A stretch of 64,000 nt of DNA from Zonotrichia leucophrys gambelii (lineage: Eukaryota > Chordata > Aves > Passeriformes > Passerellidae). Both the position numbers and the translations under genes were made by a program. This document shows positions 22,201 through 36,097 of the stretch, piece after piece. The stretch's first letter is position 1. Every line of letters starts with the position of its first letter. The notes under the pieces were generated by a model. It saw nothing but the letters and a program-made list of their open reading frames with translations. It did no database searches and was not told where the DNA came from. The stretch spans positions 7,502,001 through 7,566,000 of the forward strand of contig NC_088175.1 in assembly GCF_028769735.1 (NCBI RefSeq), in the 5' to 3' direction.

Positions 22201-25200
22201 CTCTGCGTCACCAGGTCATCCCAGGATGGCACTGGGAAGCGCTGCCCCTTTAGGCAGCTGCCTGTGCTCGGGTGGGCACAAAGGCTGAGGCTTTGCCCAT
22301 TGTTAGTGGCAAGCTTTTAAGCAGAATGTAGGCTTTCCAGGTCCTAGGTCCTTGGCTCCCTGCCTCCTCCACACTCCAATTCTTGCCCTTTTTGCAGTCA
22401 CTGTTACAGGATTCCCCAGATCTGAGGTCCCTAGGCAGCTCTGGTATCTTCTGTGACCAAAACCAGCCCTTTTATGCATTGAGGGAGTAAGTAGGAATGT
22501 TTTTATTCTTGTGATACCTCTTAATGCATTTTGCTTGAGGAAGTGTTTGTTAAAAGGGTCGAGTAGGGTTAGAAAAGATAAATTTGAGCCTGTGGGCATT
22601 CTGTGGCTTGATGGGCATGAAGCTCTTTCTGTTTCTGCCTCTGTCAGGGGCTTGCAGTGCCATCATGTCAAAGGCTGGCACTGGCTACTGCAGCACCATC
22701 AGGACTTGCTTTTCTTCTCCTTCTGGCAAGCAATTTCCTGGGAAACCATTTGTATTTTTTAACTAATGATGACTAATACTTGAGAGTGGGTATCTGAGCA
22801 ATGCAGGAGAGTGCCTGGCTGAGGTCTCAGCCCTTACTGTCTGGGTTTTGTGCTTGTGAACACAGCCTTCCCTAAAAAGATAAAAAAGCCAAAAAGTGCT
22901 TTAGAGGAATCCTTTCATTCCTCTGTTTGAGAGTGAATCATTCTGAAAATGAGTTCTCTGAAAATTCTCATCTCAGTTTTTGTTGAGGCAAAATTGGGTG
23001 ATAAGTAGTTTTGGGGGACAAACAGAGAAGTTTGGGAGTCCCATGTCTCTTCTGGGACGGGCACTCTTTGTGTGTGTGTTTTGTCCCAGCTCTGGGTGAC
23101 AGCCAGATCTCCACCACGTTCCTCCTTCAGTCTCTTGCGTGTTTACACAGATGTAGGGACTGAGGACACATATCTCCATTCTTCTGAGGTTGTCAAAAGC
23201 AGGTCTTGGCTCTTGGTAGCAGCCAGGGATGGGTGGAGGACCCCTGGACTCTGAGGTTGAGGTGTGGATGAGCCTTTGCAAACATAACCCCAAGCAGTCC
23301 CATTCTGGTTGCTGCAAGGGGAGCAGCAGCCCACAGCCCGGACACTGCGCTGGGCAAAGTCCAGACAGCTCCTTGGAGCCTCTCGCACAGCTCAGGGTGA
23401 TGGAGTAGCCTGACAAAGCAACCCAAAATGAATCTGCTCTGTGACATGTGCAGCTGGCTGGGCAGAGCTTACCGGGAATGAAGCTTTTGCCTCATGCATG
23501 ACGTTTTTGAGCATCATGTCGTGTCTTGTGTATTGCTCTGCTTTGGCCTGTGTGTCCTGCTCTTGGGTGCTCATGGAGCCTCCAAGGTCTGAGAAGTCTC
23601 AGAGGTCTCTGTTTAATTTAATTTTTTTTTTTTTGTTAAATTATTTATATCCAGTTGCAGCCTTCCTCTTTTTTCCTCACTGCCTTTCAGGACAGCACCT
23701 GCTTCCCTCCTAAAGAAGCCATTAGCGTGCATGCTCCGAACCAAAATGTTAGCTCAGCTGTAACAGATGGATGGATATGGGCATCATGTAGCAACTTAAT
23801 GAATAATATCTATCACCTAATTTCCCAAAAGTTGGCATGTAATGAGTCTGATGCTGTGATTATTACCTCTGTAAATCATGACTTTAGGATGCTGACAGTC
23901 CCTCCTGCCCCAAGGATACGGGGCAGCCAGGCAGTGATGTACATTTAATTGCTGATGTGTTCAGGAGCTTGCCATCGCCTCTGAGTTATCTTCTGCAGCA
24001 CAGACCCTGTACAGATTAGTGTGGATTGGAGGGGAGGGAGCTGCTGGGTGCATGTGTGTGTGTTTGTTCCCTGGAGCCAGCTGCTGGAGGTGCTGTGGGC
24101 TGGCCAGAGTGGGATGGAGGTGTGACTCCCAGGCTGGCCTTTTTGGTCTCTCCTCAGGACTAAAGAATAAGGGGATGGAAATGGAGATTGCTCACAACTG
24201 TGTAGAGATGTTTGTTTGTGGTGAATACCTCTGTAGACAGAGGACTTGACCTACCAAACACAACCTTGGCTTCAAGGATGAAAGCTGCCAAACCTCTGCC
24301 CAAACCTCCTCCCACTACAGGAAATTTCTGTCCCTGATTTCTTCCTACCACAAACCACGTCTGGCCATAAAGCAGAGCCAGTGCCCATACTATAGGCTCT
24401 TAGCTTGCTCATGCAGTTGATTCCTAGCCAGGGGAGGCATCTCTGCTTGCAAGGCCCTCCCACACCTTCTTGTTCTTCATCAATTGATTGTAAAATTATT
24501 ATTCTGGTGGGCTTTTAAGGTGTCTTTCATTAGATCCTCTGCTATGACAGTTGATAGGAATGTGGATGAATCAGATATTGGAACTGACCCCTGGAAAGCA
24601 GCCACTGCCAGTCTGTCTGCCTGTGCTGCTGGCTGATGCTGCTGTTTGCTGTGTTGTCTCCCCTGCTTGGGTACTTCTACATGTTTGTTTAATTTCTCTT
24701 TTCCTTTTAATTCTGCCCCCATCTCATGGTGTGTGGGTGAGTGTGGTTATAGCTGGCTGCATGTGGGGCAGAGCAATGGATACCCTGATGCTGTGGTCCT
24801 TTCCTCCACTGCAGTGCCTCTGAACCTTACCACCTCTGTGATAAGCAGAGGTGAAAATAGCCTGGAAACTGTGACAATGGCTGCTTTGGGTCAGACTGAG
24901 GATCCCCCTGGCCTCATGTCCTGTCTCCAGTAGTGCTCAGGGGAATAAGAACCGGGGCAAAGTGATGACCACGTATGGTGATGGGTTTCCCTGTGATGCT
25001 CTCTGTCACCAGTGGTTTGCAGCTCAAGGTTTTCCCAGTCCAAGAGTGTTACCTTTGGGTTTGGTGGCCCCTATGCAGCCAGCACTGGCAGTATTACAGC
25101 TGCTCTCAATTCCTGCAGCTCAGGCCCAAAGCCCAGATGCTCACCTGGTCAGTGGGGAGCTGTGCTGTGGCTGTCTGGGTGATGTGAGCCATAGCTCATT

Positions 25201-28200
25201 TCCAAAGGCACTGAGTGCTCTGGGCTGCATGGTCTGGGGCTGCTCAGCCATGTGCTAGTGTCTGTGTTTCAGGGGGAGCCACTGAGGGGCTGGGAGAGGA
25301 GACCCACAGTGCTGATGGACCATGTCTGGTGCAGGGGGTGGCATGCCTGAATTAGCCTCTCCTCCCTCTGTCGTGTTGGCTTGCACAGAGGTGACCAGTG
25401 TCACCCCAGATGGGTTAGCTCCCACAGTGCTGTCACCCTCATCTCACCCTGTCCTGCAGGGCTCCCTGCTGGAAGTGTGGGCAGGTTCTGCAGAAGGAAG
25501 GTGAGGATTCCAGCAGCCTGTGGATTCCAGGGCCACGGGGGCACATGCAAATACCTCTGAGAGCTCATACTCTCAGGCATCTTTTTACAGCCAAAAGATG
25601 CCCTAGAGCATTTCCTTGGTTTCCCTTCTTCCCCCAAGTAAGCAAACACCATTCTGCCAATGTTTTTTGGTGTTCCCATACCTGCTGGAAAATTCCTATC
25701 TGCTCAAGCAAGGCTGCTTGTGCTGACGGATTTTCTTCTCTTTAGCTCTCAGCAGTGAATTGGCTGCAGTTGGTCTGAGTCTGTTGAGCCTTTTTGTCGC
25801 TAAAGACATTGTAGTGCTTATGGCATTACTGGTTACATAAGATGCCTGTCTCCAAGGGGCTTTGCTGTGGCAGGATGCTCCTTTAGGGTGAGGGAAGAGC
25901 CTACCTCAGAACAGGGGGACATGAAAAAAAATACACATATGTGCTTGACTTACTTGAACTTAACCCACCCTGCAGGAAAACGCAGATTTTGGAGTTTTCA
26001 TGCATTCTCTCTGGCTCCACAGATTAGAAGGGGACCGTGGGAAAGCTGCCAGGGCTTGGAGATCAATCCAGCCTTTGTAAATCCTTTCATCTGACTGGCG
26101 GCTCCGTACAATTGAGTATTACCCACTTTATTATTGTTGGCTGATTAAATTCCTGTTGGTCAACACAAATAGTGCTGTGCAGGCTGTGCCTTCATGGGAT
26201 GGAGATTGGCATTGCAAAGCACTTCCTAGAGAAAGGCAGGGGCAACCTGTCACTTAAAACCACATTCAGAGGGTGTTTGGCAGCCACGGGGAGGAGGGGG
26301 AAGAACAAATCCTCCCATGCAGGCAACTTCCCAGGCATTTCTCACATGCCTGCCGAGGTTCAGTTGGCAGTGAGGGAGTGTCAGGTTGGGTCTCCACTTT
26401 TCTGGCAGCAGTGGGAGCAAGCAGCCTCAGCAGGGATGCACTCACCAAGCCCTGTGTCTGCAAGGTGGGGGAGGTGTGGTGTGGGGTGACTCCAGCCTGT
26501 ATAACCAGGATTAATAGGATGAAATTAGGTGAAGGAGAAAGTTGTCAGGAAATGTTTCCTCAAGGTGAAAGCTATTAGGCTGCAGCATAGCTTCTCAAGG
26601 GAAGCAATGGGCACTTACCTACCTGGGTTGTGCTTAAATGACAATCTGAGAAAAATCTGTCTGTGGGGAGGAGATGGATGTTATCAGTGACTTCAGGGGC
26701 TCCAGGGAGATGTGACTGCTCCCCAGGGACAGTGCATTTCTAGGAGGGATCGGGGGGCTGCAGGGTCTTCAGCTGAGGTTCAGGTTGGGCTACTGTCTTC
26801 CAAAGCAGGATGTTACCAGTAAGCCAGCAGCTGGGACTTGTCCTGGTGCTAAAACAGCACCCCCTAATTTTTTTGGTCTTTCAAAATGCTATTTCTATGT
26901 AATGCCTGGCTTGTAAGAGGGAGGGCACAGAACATATTTCTCAGGAGTGGGAGTAACTGGCAAACAAATAATTTGGGAACCTCTGTGCTAGATGACCTGA
27001 AACATATTTATGCTTTTATGAATGGTGTTACTTTGACCATCCATGTATTTTTACATCACTGTCCTTGTGCCTGAACCAATGAAACACCCTTTATCTTTGG
27101 GTGAATGATTTGTTTCCCATCTCTGTGCAGCATACACCCCTAGAAAATGAACCCACCACAGAACATGCACTTGAAAGCCAGCAGGCAGAGGTGGATCCTG
27201 TGTGCTGCTGTGTGGTGGGGCTGACAGTGAGCCATGAAGGCTGCCTTGGCCCAAGAAAGCACATGTCAAAGGCTGCCTGGCCTAGGAGAGCCATGTCAGC
27301 CTGCCTGGCAGGGAGCCCTCAGCAGCCAGGCCCAAGGGCTGGAGAGAGGGGCAATAAACTGGTTAATAAATAACAGGGAAAGCTGGCAGTGTTGCATAGT
27401 TTTAGTTTCTGCATGCAGCCTCAGACAAACGTGGCAAAGGTTTGCACAGGCCTTTGCAAAGTTGTGTGAGCCCTTGGAGGATCAGGAGGTCTTTTCCTGC
27501 ACTCTGATTCACTGTGGGACTGATTTTATTATCCCCAGGGGCCAAATGAGAGCTTGGGCTCTCCTTGGCTACCCCAGGGCAGGTGATGGATGGTTCAGTT
27601 CCCTGGTTTGCTGTCATCCCCAGGGATTTTTCCTGTGGGGTGCTGCCAGGACAGCTGCCCTGACAGCCAGGGTTGCTCAGCATCCCCTGTAAGGGGCCAG
27701 TTTTGGCACAGATCAGTCAGATTTGTAGTGTACTTCCCTGAAACTCTTGGCTCAGGGTGGTAGTGAGGACAAGAGTGAGTTACAATTATTAGGGAAACTT
27801 ATCTGAGGATAGACTTGCTGCTTCTCCTATTGTTATTTCAGTAGCACTGTACTATTAACTTGTTTTAAAACAGGTTTTGTTCCCTTGTCTCATTGTTTCA
27901 ATCCAGCCCAGTGATACACTGTAATCTGTGCCTCCACCTTGTTTCTACTCCCATCAGACACTGTGCATTATGAAATTCTTAGGTATGCATTGTCTAGCCT
28001 TTCTTTCCAGGCATGAATTATACATTTGCAGTATTTGGATTCTTAAGCCATACCCTGTGTCACTTGCTTAGGTATCTGGAGTTCTTGTTCTGCTCAGTTC
28101 TGGGTTATAGCATATTTTTGGTTGGCCCACTGCTGTTCCCAGCTGGTCCTGACAGAGCCCATGCTGTTTTGGCATAGCCAACACATTCCACTTGACAGCC

Positions 28201-31200
28201 CTTCTCCTGTTTAATTTCCTCTTGCTGACTCCCACGCCAGGAAAGGGCTGCAGGTAGGAGTAGGGGCATTGCTGTTTACCAAAACAAGGAATTTCCCTCT
28301 ACCCTCAGGTGAGAACATAGGCAACAGTCTCTGCTCTCTTTGTGTAATTTGATGGCATAAAGGGGCTCCTCTGTGGCACAGTTGTTTGTGGTTTTTTGGT
28401 TGAAGTTTTCTCAGGTGAAAGCTGGCGGGGATTGGATCCATGCCATCTTCCAGCTTGACACTGAAGTACAGTGAATAAAGTGTGCATACTTTATCATTTT
28501 TTATGTGTGGCTGTTTGTCCTGACTGTAGTGAGTCCCTGAAGATGTTTAGGATGAAGCACACCTTCATCTCATGATCTCACACCACCACTGGATTGTGTT
28601 TATCACAAACCAGTTAAGTTAGAAGACAACTGTAATATGTAATGTTTAACTATAGGCTGCAGTAGGAGAGCGTGAAGCTGAGGGGGTTTCTGCTGCTGGA
28701 TGGGAAGGAGGAACTGGGCAGGGGAAGAGAAAATAAATTCCTCAGAAAAACCCCAGATCACAGGGGAACAGTCTCTTCTGCTCTGCAGCAGAGTATTTCT
28801 TCCCAAAACACTGGGTCTCAGGGAGAGGCCAGCACATTAAGCCAGCAAACTGCAAAGCACACAGAGAAATCCCAAACTGAGCTGTAGGTGAACACTGGAG
28901 TCTTCCCAGGTGCCCATCCTTGCTGGTAGGAGTCACTGACTCTACAATTGCAGTTATTTTTGGCAAGTAGGACTGGGTGTGGGGCTTCTGCCTGCAGTTT
29001 AGCAAAGCTCCATATCCCTGGCCACAGAAATTTGTGTCTTTGACACGTTCATGTACAATCCCCAACTCCAGAAGAGCTTAGTGTGCAGGGATTTAGACGT
29101 TTCCTGGTGATGGACTCACAGCTATTTTAGGATTTCTCCCCTTTCTCTCTGAGGGCCTGACTAGAAATTTCGTCCAGAGCTAAAAATTGCTTGAAACTGA
29201 GTATGTGGGATAATGAAAAAGAAAAAAGCTCTTTTGATAAAATAGTGTTTTCCTACCAAAAGCTGCTTTACCTAAAGTTTCCCAGCCAGCCCTCACCCCA
29301 GGTGTGGCACTGTGAAATGAGGCATCTCCCTGGCCTCTTGGCCAAGAGCCCTCCCTGCCAGCCCCCAGGTGGGAATGAGGTTTGTTGCATCCTGTGCAAA
29401 AATGCCAGTTACAACTGGGTAAATGCTTTTTGCTGCAAAAAGCATTTGCACCTTTTCTACCTTGCACTTCTTTAGGCTCAGGGAGAGAGCTGGGGGCAGA
29501 CAGTGCTGAGGTTAAAGAGGAGATGTAGGGCAGCCTGTGAGGGGGGGGATAATGAATTCATGGGCACATGGAGACCATTCAGCAAGCTCTGGGCTCCTGT
29601 GGGGCCCTGGGTGGAAGGACTTTGATCTGACTCCAGCCTTTTCCCAACTTTGAATGGTTCCTGCTCTCAGCCCTGCCCTCCCTGCAGACAAAGGCGAGGG
29701 GAGCAGGGAAGAGGAAGGGGGGCTGTTTACCCTCATCAGAATGGTCGAGTGGCCTGAGTCAATACAGCCTATTTTTCATTAACCTAATCATTAGTTTTTC
29801 CTCACTGCCAATTAAATTTTTCCTGTCAGTACTCAGAAGGGCATCATTTGAATCTATGAGATTTTTTTTTAATTTAATAGGGAGCTTCCTGGACATGGTG
29901 GGGTTATTTGAGGAGTGGAAATGAAAGTTGAATTTCTGTCTGGATGGAAGAAGATTTTTTGAGTTTTAATTATCACGCAGCTTGGATTCCTGACGGTTGA
30001 GGACTGTATTGGAAAGGCTGGCTTCCATTGTGTGGAGTGGATAATTATGCAGCCCTCTCCTAGGCTCAGTGCATTTATTGTCCAGAAGAATCTTCCCAAG
30101 CAAAAGGGGGGAGCAGATTTACAACCCAAAATGCATTTTTAGAGCCTGCAAAACTTTCAACTTGATGTTTGCAAAGGGAAACTTCTGCAACTATTTGAGA
30201 TTTTGTTTACCCTTTTAACAAAATAACCCCCATCAATTAATCTGGTAATCTGCCTTTCCCCTCACAGGTTGCTTAGGAAATAGTTTTGTAAACTAAGAGA
30301 GCCCTTCTGCAGCTGGACTGCTTTGTGCTATCAGTTTCTAAGCAGAATTCCTGGCAGTGGGAATTTCTGCATAAAATCTACTGTTCCATTTGTATGTACA
30401 GCATTGAATAGAAGATTTACAGCCATCCAAAACTTGGAAGTGTTTCTTACCTAGGAGGTAATGTTAATCTATCCAGGAGAACGTGTTAAAGGATTCAAAG
30501 AAACCAAAAATGCCAAAGCAAAGCTCATTTACAACTGTTCTTTCACAAGCCTTTGGATTAACCTCGTGTCTTTCTCACTGGGTTTTGAACCATGGATAGT
30601 TTGAAGTTTGCCATGAAAATGGAGACATTTCAGCAAAGGTCTGGTCAAATCTGGGGAAGCTTTTGGAACTGCAACAATCCCACCAATCCTCCAAGGGTGG
30701 GATGAAATCTGCGTGTGTTTGGGTGGGATCTGATCTGGGGGCAAACATCCTGTGCAATTTTGATTAGTGTGATGAGATGAAAGAGAAAAATGCTCATTGT
30801 GGATGCTCGCTCTTTTTCTCCTTGCTGAGAAATGGAGCAGCAATAGTGCAAACTGGGGACCAGGGAGGAGATTCTGGAAGCACTTGTGCTCATTTCAGTG
30901 GATTTGTGAGAGATAATTTAGCAGGACAGCTGTGCATGCAAACATTTGAGATAGGCCTTATTTCCAGAGCTTTCTGACTGTGACAGGGTGGCAGAGGACT
31001 CTGAACCCAGCTTGACTTTCATTTGCAATTCTTTTTTGTTTGAAGTTCTTTTGGCATGAACCCAAGAGGATTTGGGCTTCTGCTAGCTACGTTCCAGTCT
31101 GAAAAGACCACGTGGTTGTTTTGGGGAAGTTAGCAACTTATGGTGGGGTTTCTGGGTTATTAAAATAGCTTAAAACAACCCAGTCTCCATTTCCCACATC

Positions 31201-31899
31201 AATTTTCAAATCACATTCACTTGTGCTGCCCAAAGATTCATAGACAAAGACTGCTGTCACCCTCTCCAGCCCTTTCCTCTGACAGGGTGCCTCCAAGCCT
31301 TGACCACAGTTGGACTGTCAGTGCTTCTGAGGCTGCTTCCTCACCCACGTGGTTTCCTGGCATTCTCCAGCTTGCCTACATACACTGAGCAGCCTCTTTT
31401 TTAAGCTCCTTCAGCTAGAGACCATATGTTGTTACTATAGTCATACCAAGCCTTGTGCACGTTGGCCTTCTGTGATTTAGGACTGTGAATTTATGTGGAA
31501 AAGCTGGATAACTCTTAAAGATAAAAACCCTCTTTTTTGGTGGGGAAGTACTTTTGAAACCTCTGTCTGTATTTTACACAGCCATCTGTTTCTAATATAA
31601 CTTTTTTTATTGCAAACATCCCAGTAGTGTCAGAGAGCCCTACCCCAGCACTTGTTCTTCTCTCCACAGTCTTTCCAGCCCTCTTTTCTCCTTTACCAGC
31701 CACTCTACAATTAGGTGAGACTTTCTGCAGGTGATGGAACCAAAAGTCATGGATGGTTTCAGATTGCTGAATCTGACAAGACAACAGAGGGATTTCATTT
31801 TTTGCCTTCAAGTAACTCATGATGTTGCTTTCTGGAATTAAAGTGAAACATCCACAGTTTTTCCTTATGTGATATTGCACAGGGTAGACATGGAAAACA
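19291..31899. other. Long intronic stretch without recognised genes
   Basis: This 12.6-kb block is mostly unique sequence and I recognise no exon, RNA gene or transposable element in it. Three sub-blocks look like possible conserved non-coding elements: 23740-23905, 26091-26172 and 29731-29860. A 13-base T run lies at 23622-23634. Open frames reach about 150 codons but none resembles a known family. Confidence 0.45.
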
Positions 31900-32515
31900 G
31901 GGTTGAAGGGCTCTCAGTTTCACCTAAGCAATCCCTTTGCCCCAGGTCAGACTCGGCTCTATCTAAACTGCTCCTGACAGATGTTTGCTTAACCTGCTTG
32001 TGAAAGTCATCATCAATGGCAATTCCACTGCCTCCCAAGGCAACCTCTTCTACCCTTAAATATTGCTGATATTAGAGACCTTGCTCTTCCTGGATGGAGA
32101 TGGAGTACAGTTTATTCACTTTTTAATTCTTCTGGCAATCATTTACATGTTTGAGTCGTTTACTTTATCTATGTTTGGTCTTTTCTTCCCAAGGCTAAGC
32201 AAGCTGGATTCCTTCAAGCTCTCCTGCTAGACTCTACTTTCCACACTCTGATCCTCCTTATTTCTCTCCTGAATTTTTTCCAAATAGTCTGCATGAGTCT
32301 TGAAGCGTGATGCCTAAAAGTGGACACAGATCTGTATCTGAGATCTTTAATAGCACTGGTAAGGGAGGATTATTTCCCTTGTTTACATACAGGTCTCTTG
32401 TTTCTGCATCATGATACGATCTCAGATATTGTTTTCAGCCTAACAACTGGTTCGTGCGCAGTTTACAAGTTGCAACAGTCTCCAAGATCCTTTTTCTCAG
32501 GACTGCTGTGTGCTG
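31900..32515 (-). mobile_element. Ancient CR1/L3-type LINE fragment
   Basis: On the plus strand the reverse of an old CR1/L3 3' region can be followed: TTGCTTAACCTGCTTGTGAA, then GGCAATTCCACTGCCTCCCA, a TTCCCAAGGCTAAGCAAGCT block, TTTTTTCCAAATAGTCTGCA, then GAAGCGTGATGCCTAAAAGT with GGACACAG, and finally CCAAGATCCTTTTTCTCAGG. The last two correspond to the widely conserved 'gtg.cgcccagaactggacacag' and 'cagatccctttc' stretches. Strong divergence indicates an old subfamily. The ends are approximate. Confidence 0.72.
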
Positions 32516-35500
32516 AATGAGGAATCAAAGGATGCTGCCATGAAGGTTTGGGTGACCTTGGCAGAGGCTGTGAGTGTGGCATGCTGGCAGTGGGATGGAC
32601 TGAGCCTTTGGTTGATGCTGTAGAGACAGGGAGAGCAGCTACCTCAGCAGTACCCAAAGTCAGGCAGGAAGGGTTGGGTTTTGGCAGTGGCAGAGGGGAA
32701 TTGAGTAACTGGATTGATACAAACAGAATTGAGTACAGACTGTCCCATAGGTTTCAGGGAATTTCCCCTGGGACCATGCTCTCTTGCTGGCTTCTAGAGG
32801 CTGCAGTGTTCATCAGTGCCCCCAAAAGGAGATTGTGGAGCAAAATGGGCCACTCTTGCTGAAAGATCCACACTACCCCAAATGTTGAGTCCTTTGTAGC
32901 CAGTGGAAAGACACTAATCGGCTTTGGGGCTTTTTCTGACCTGGTCACGTGATTGTGCTATCAAGATTAAAGCAGCACGAGGAAGGAAAAGAGGCTTAAA
33001 CAGCTGAGGGTGCCTGGCAGGTCATTTTAACCTTTTCATAATCATTAAAGCTGCAGAATCCCATTAGCAGTGAGTGACTTGCAGCTTCTCTCCTCTAACA
33101 AGCACTGGTGACACAACTTTCTGTTCACCTCTGTTTTCCCCCCAGGAGAGTGCGACCCAGCTGGACCCAAACATTGAGCCAAGTTTGGCCATTCCTTCAT
33201 GTGGTTCAAGGAGTTTGTTGTACCAAGGAGGAACAATCCAAGGGTCTATCAAAAGCAGAGGATTTATCTCTCAGTTTCTAAAATTAGACTCTCTTGGAAG
33301 GTCCTGCTCAGGCCATACTGTGGTAGATGAGCCCATGTCCATCTGTGGCTGTAGCAGAGAGGTACAGGATAAGGAAGATTATGATGATCTCCTAAGTCAC
33401 TTCTTTGGCACTGGTCAGTGGGCTACGGCTTTATTCTGCTGGATTGGTGACAGCAGAAGATCCTGCACTGCTACAGGGCAGCTCTGACATGGGAAGCAAA
33501 GCTTTTAGAGTGAAGCTGTGTTAACTAAGGCATGAGGCCCTCAAAGAGCCTCTAGTTTATTGGTGTTACTCATCTTGTCCTCTCTTGGAAGTTTTCATGA
33601 GTGCAGCATCACGTCCAGTAGTCGGTCTGGTCCTCCTCTGTCTTTCTTTCAATTTCTTTATCTTCTTTTGTCTCCTTCATATCATCTGGTAAGCTCTAGT
33701 GTAGAAATTCTTGCCCCACAGTGTCTGGAAGACAGGATCACTCTGATCCATTTGAAACCTGAACATTGTTATACTTTCCTTAGAATTGTCCTTTCTGCAT
33801 TCAGGCAGAAACTATTGTGTACATCTAGTGGTTGCACAGCAAATGGCTTCTTAAAGAGGCCAAGGAGACCCTGAATTCTGCCTGGTGTCAGTGGGCTGTG
33901 ATGGGTGTTTCAGGTATTACAGCACCTGGGATTGATCTGGAGAGCACCTGCTTTCTCAGACAGGGCAGGCTTCCATGTACAGGGAGGGAGAGCACTGCAG
34001 GGGATGCAAATCAGCTTTTCTCTGTTACATGTACACCAGTCAAGGCTGTCTGGCTGTGCGTGTCTTGGAAATTAATATTTCTATCACTGTGTTTGCTTAT
34101 TTCATCTAATTACAGTCTATTCACTCTTGACTGAAGGCTTAGTCTGAGGCTGAACCATCAGAAACTCACACTGATTTTTCTCGGGGTGATACCCACAGTC
34201 AGGCATTAAACACAACTTGTAAAGCAAACACCTTTTTTCCTTGGCTGTTTACCTTCAGAATTTCTGGGGGAACAGCAGGAAGGATCTCCCCAGGAAGCCT
34301 GGCTGGGCGGCAGTGACTGGTGCCAGGGCTGAGGCAGTCTGTCACACAGGAGAAGCCTGGTGAAGGTGCTGTCCTCTGCATGCAGGCTTCAGGAGAGCGC
34401 TGGGGAGCAGCACTGGGGTCCCTGCCCACTGCCAGCAGCAGAAGAGCAGCTCCTGGTTGTCCCTCAGGAGGGGGAAGGTGTGGTTTCAGATGACAGGACT
34501 GGGAGGAGTTTTACCACGTTCCTGTTTGGCAGGTTTTTCATGGTTGTGAGGGTTAGACCTCGGATGCAGATGTTCTCCAGTGGTGGCTGCTGTTCTGTGC
34601 TGTGATAGAGGGACAGCCCCCACAGAAATTGTCATGTCCACATCACCCAAGCAAGGAAGGGGAAACTGGCAACCACCATGCTGCAGCACATGGACACACT
34701 GCTCCTTCCCTATCAGCCACCTCCTAGTGAAATCCTGATTTCAGGAGCTCCTCAACTGTTGGGAGTCATTGTGGGCAGATATTTTGCTGTGTGCAGAGAT
34801 GATGTCATGGCTGGGAGTCACAGTAGTGAGCTGTAACAACCAGGGTCAGGAGAGACCTTACCAGACTCTTGCAGACCAGCTTGAGGCTGCTGAGCACCCT
34901 GAGAGGTCTAATGAACTGAAACTGAGTCAGGAACATGCAGTCTTGGAAACCTTCAGAGCTCGTAGTTAGAGGCTTGCTATGAAATGTTAATTAAATAGCT
35001 GCAGCAGCATATGTTCCATCCTGCCAGAGCTGCACGCAGCCATGTTTCCTATGCATAGCCAGTCTTGTTAGAGTTAAAATGCGTGTTATTCTGAGACCAT
35101 ATTTCTTTGTTATTTGTGATTGGACTGGCTGCACCCTTCTCTGCTGTTTTGAGTGGTGTTTGAGTACCTTAGCTATGCCTGAGCTGTCACCTGCACCTTG
35201 AAAATGAGACCTCATCCTACCAGGCTCATTCAGACAAATGTTATTGTGGGTGGCTTTGGATGCTACAGATGGGCCTTTTATTTATTTAGTGTAGTCTGAG
35301 GCAGTGTCTGTTCAGTAGATGTGCTGCCCCTCAGCTATGGAAATATTTAAGATTTGGCCTTAGTTCTCTTTCTGTGATTGCATTCCTGCCACCTCTAACA
35401 GTGGCTGACAGAGTGCAGAGGAAACTTCTCCCTGCACAACACACAGTGAATGAGGTGGTGGGACAAGAGCTAGAGCAGGTTGGTGTGGTTTGCTTGCCGA

Positions 35501-35671
35501 ATATCTTACAGAGGTACAAAACACTGGGAGCTTCTATTTACCATAGACCTTGTTGTTGTATGTTCTCTTACCACATCTCAAGGGAGACCCCAAATTGTGA
35601 CTAAGATGCTGCTGGAAAGGCATGGGATTTGGAATTAGCAGAGTATGATATTTTGGACATGATGATCACGA
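32516..35671. other. Intronic stretch without recognised genes
   Basis: It includes a 137-codon frame at 33074-33487 preceded by a plausible acceptor at 33145, but its phase does not fit the CCDC85C splice frame. No other coding or repeat signal is recognised. Confidence 0.45.
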
Positions 35672-36097
35672 AGATGTGAGGATGATCAGGGAGCTGGAAC
35701 ACCTCTCCTCTGAGGAGAAGCTGAGAGAGTTGGGGTTGTTCAGCCTGGAAAAGAGAAGGCTTCCAAGGAGTCTTAGAGCAGCTCTTCAGTCCCCAAAGGG
35801 GGCTATGAAAGAGCTAGAGAGGAACTTTCTACAGGGGTATATAGTGATAAGGAGATGGGTTAATGGCTTTGGACTGACAGAGGTCAGGCTTAGGTTAGGT
35901 ATAAAGAAAGAAGTTTGTACAATTAGAATGGTGAAATGCTGTCACAGGTTGTCCCAGAGAACATCCTTGGAAACATTCAAGGACAGGTGGATGAGGCTCT
36001 GGGCAGCCTGATCTAGTTGAGGATGTCCCTGCTTGCTGCAGGGCTGTACTAGGTGACTGTTCAAGGTCCCTTCCACACAGGTTATTCTGAGATTCTG
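35672..36097 (+). mobile_element. CR1 LINE, 3' end copy
   Basis: This is a clear CR1 3' region: GATGATCAGGGAGCTGGAAC, CACCTCTCCTCTGAGGAGAA, GTTGGGGTTGTTCAGCCTGG, AAAAGAGAAGGCTTCCAAGG, ATAGTGATAAGGAGATGGGT, CAGGTTGTCCCAGAGAACAT, TGGGCAGCCTGATCTAGTTG, GGTCCCTTCCACACAGGTTA, and the terminal TTCTGAGATTCTG tail at 36084-36096. The 111-codon plus frame at 35676-36011 is the decayed end of the reverse transcriptase ORF plus 3' UTR, not a host gene. It is 5'-truncated, as usual for CR1, and lies in the same orientation as CCDC85C. Confidence 0.93.

Noticed and set aside
33074..33487. 137-codon frame with a plausible acceptor (CCCCCCAG at 33145)
   Set aside because: Any exon inserted before exon A must accept phase 1 from the first exon. 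In that phase the sequence after 33145 meets a stop (TGA) within ten codons. No family is recognised.
35676..36011. 111-codon frame with charged, protein-like composition
   Set aside because: It is the decayed 3' end of a CR1 LINE, identified from its DNA motifs and terminal tail.
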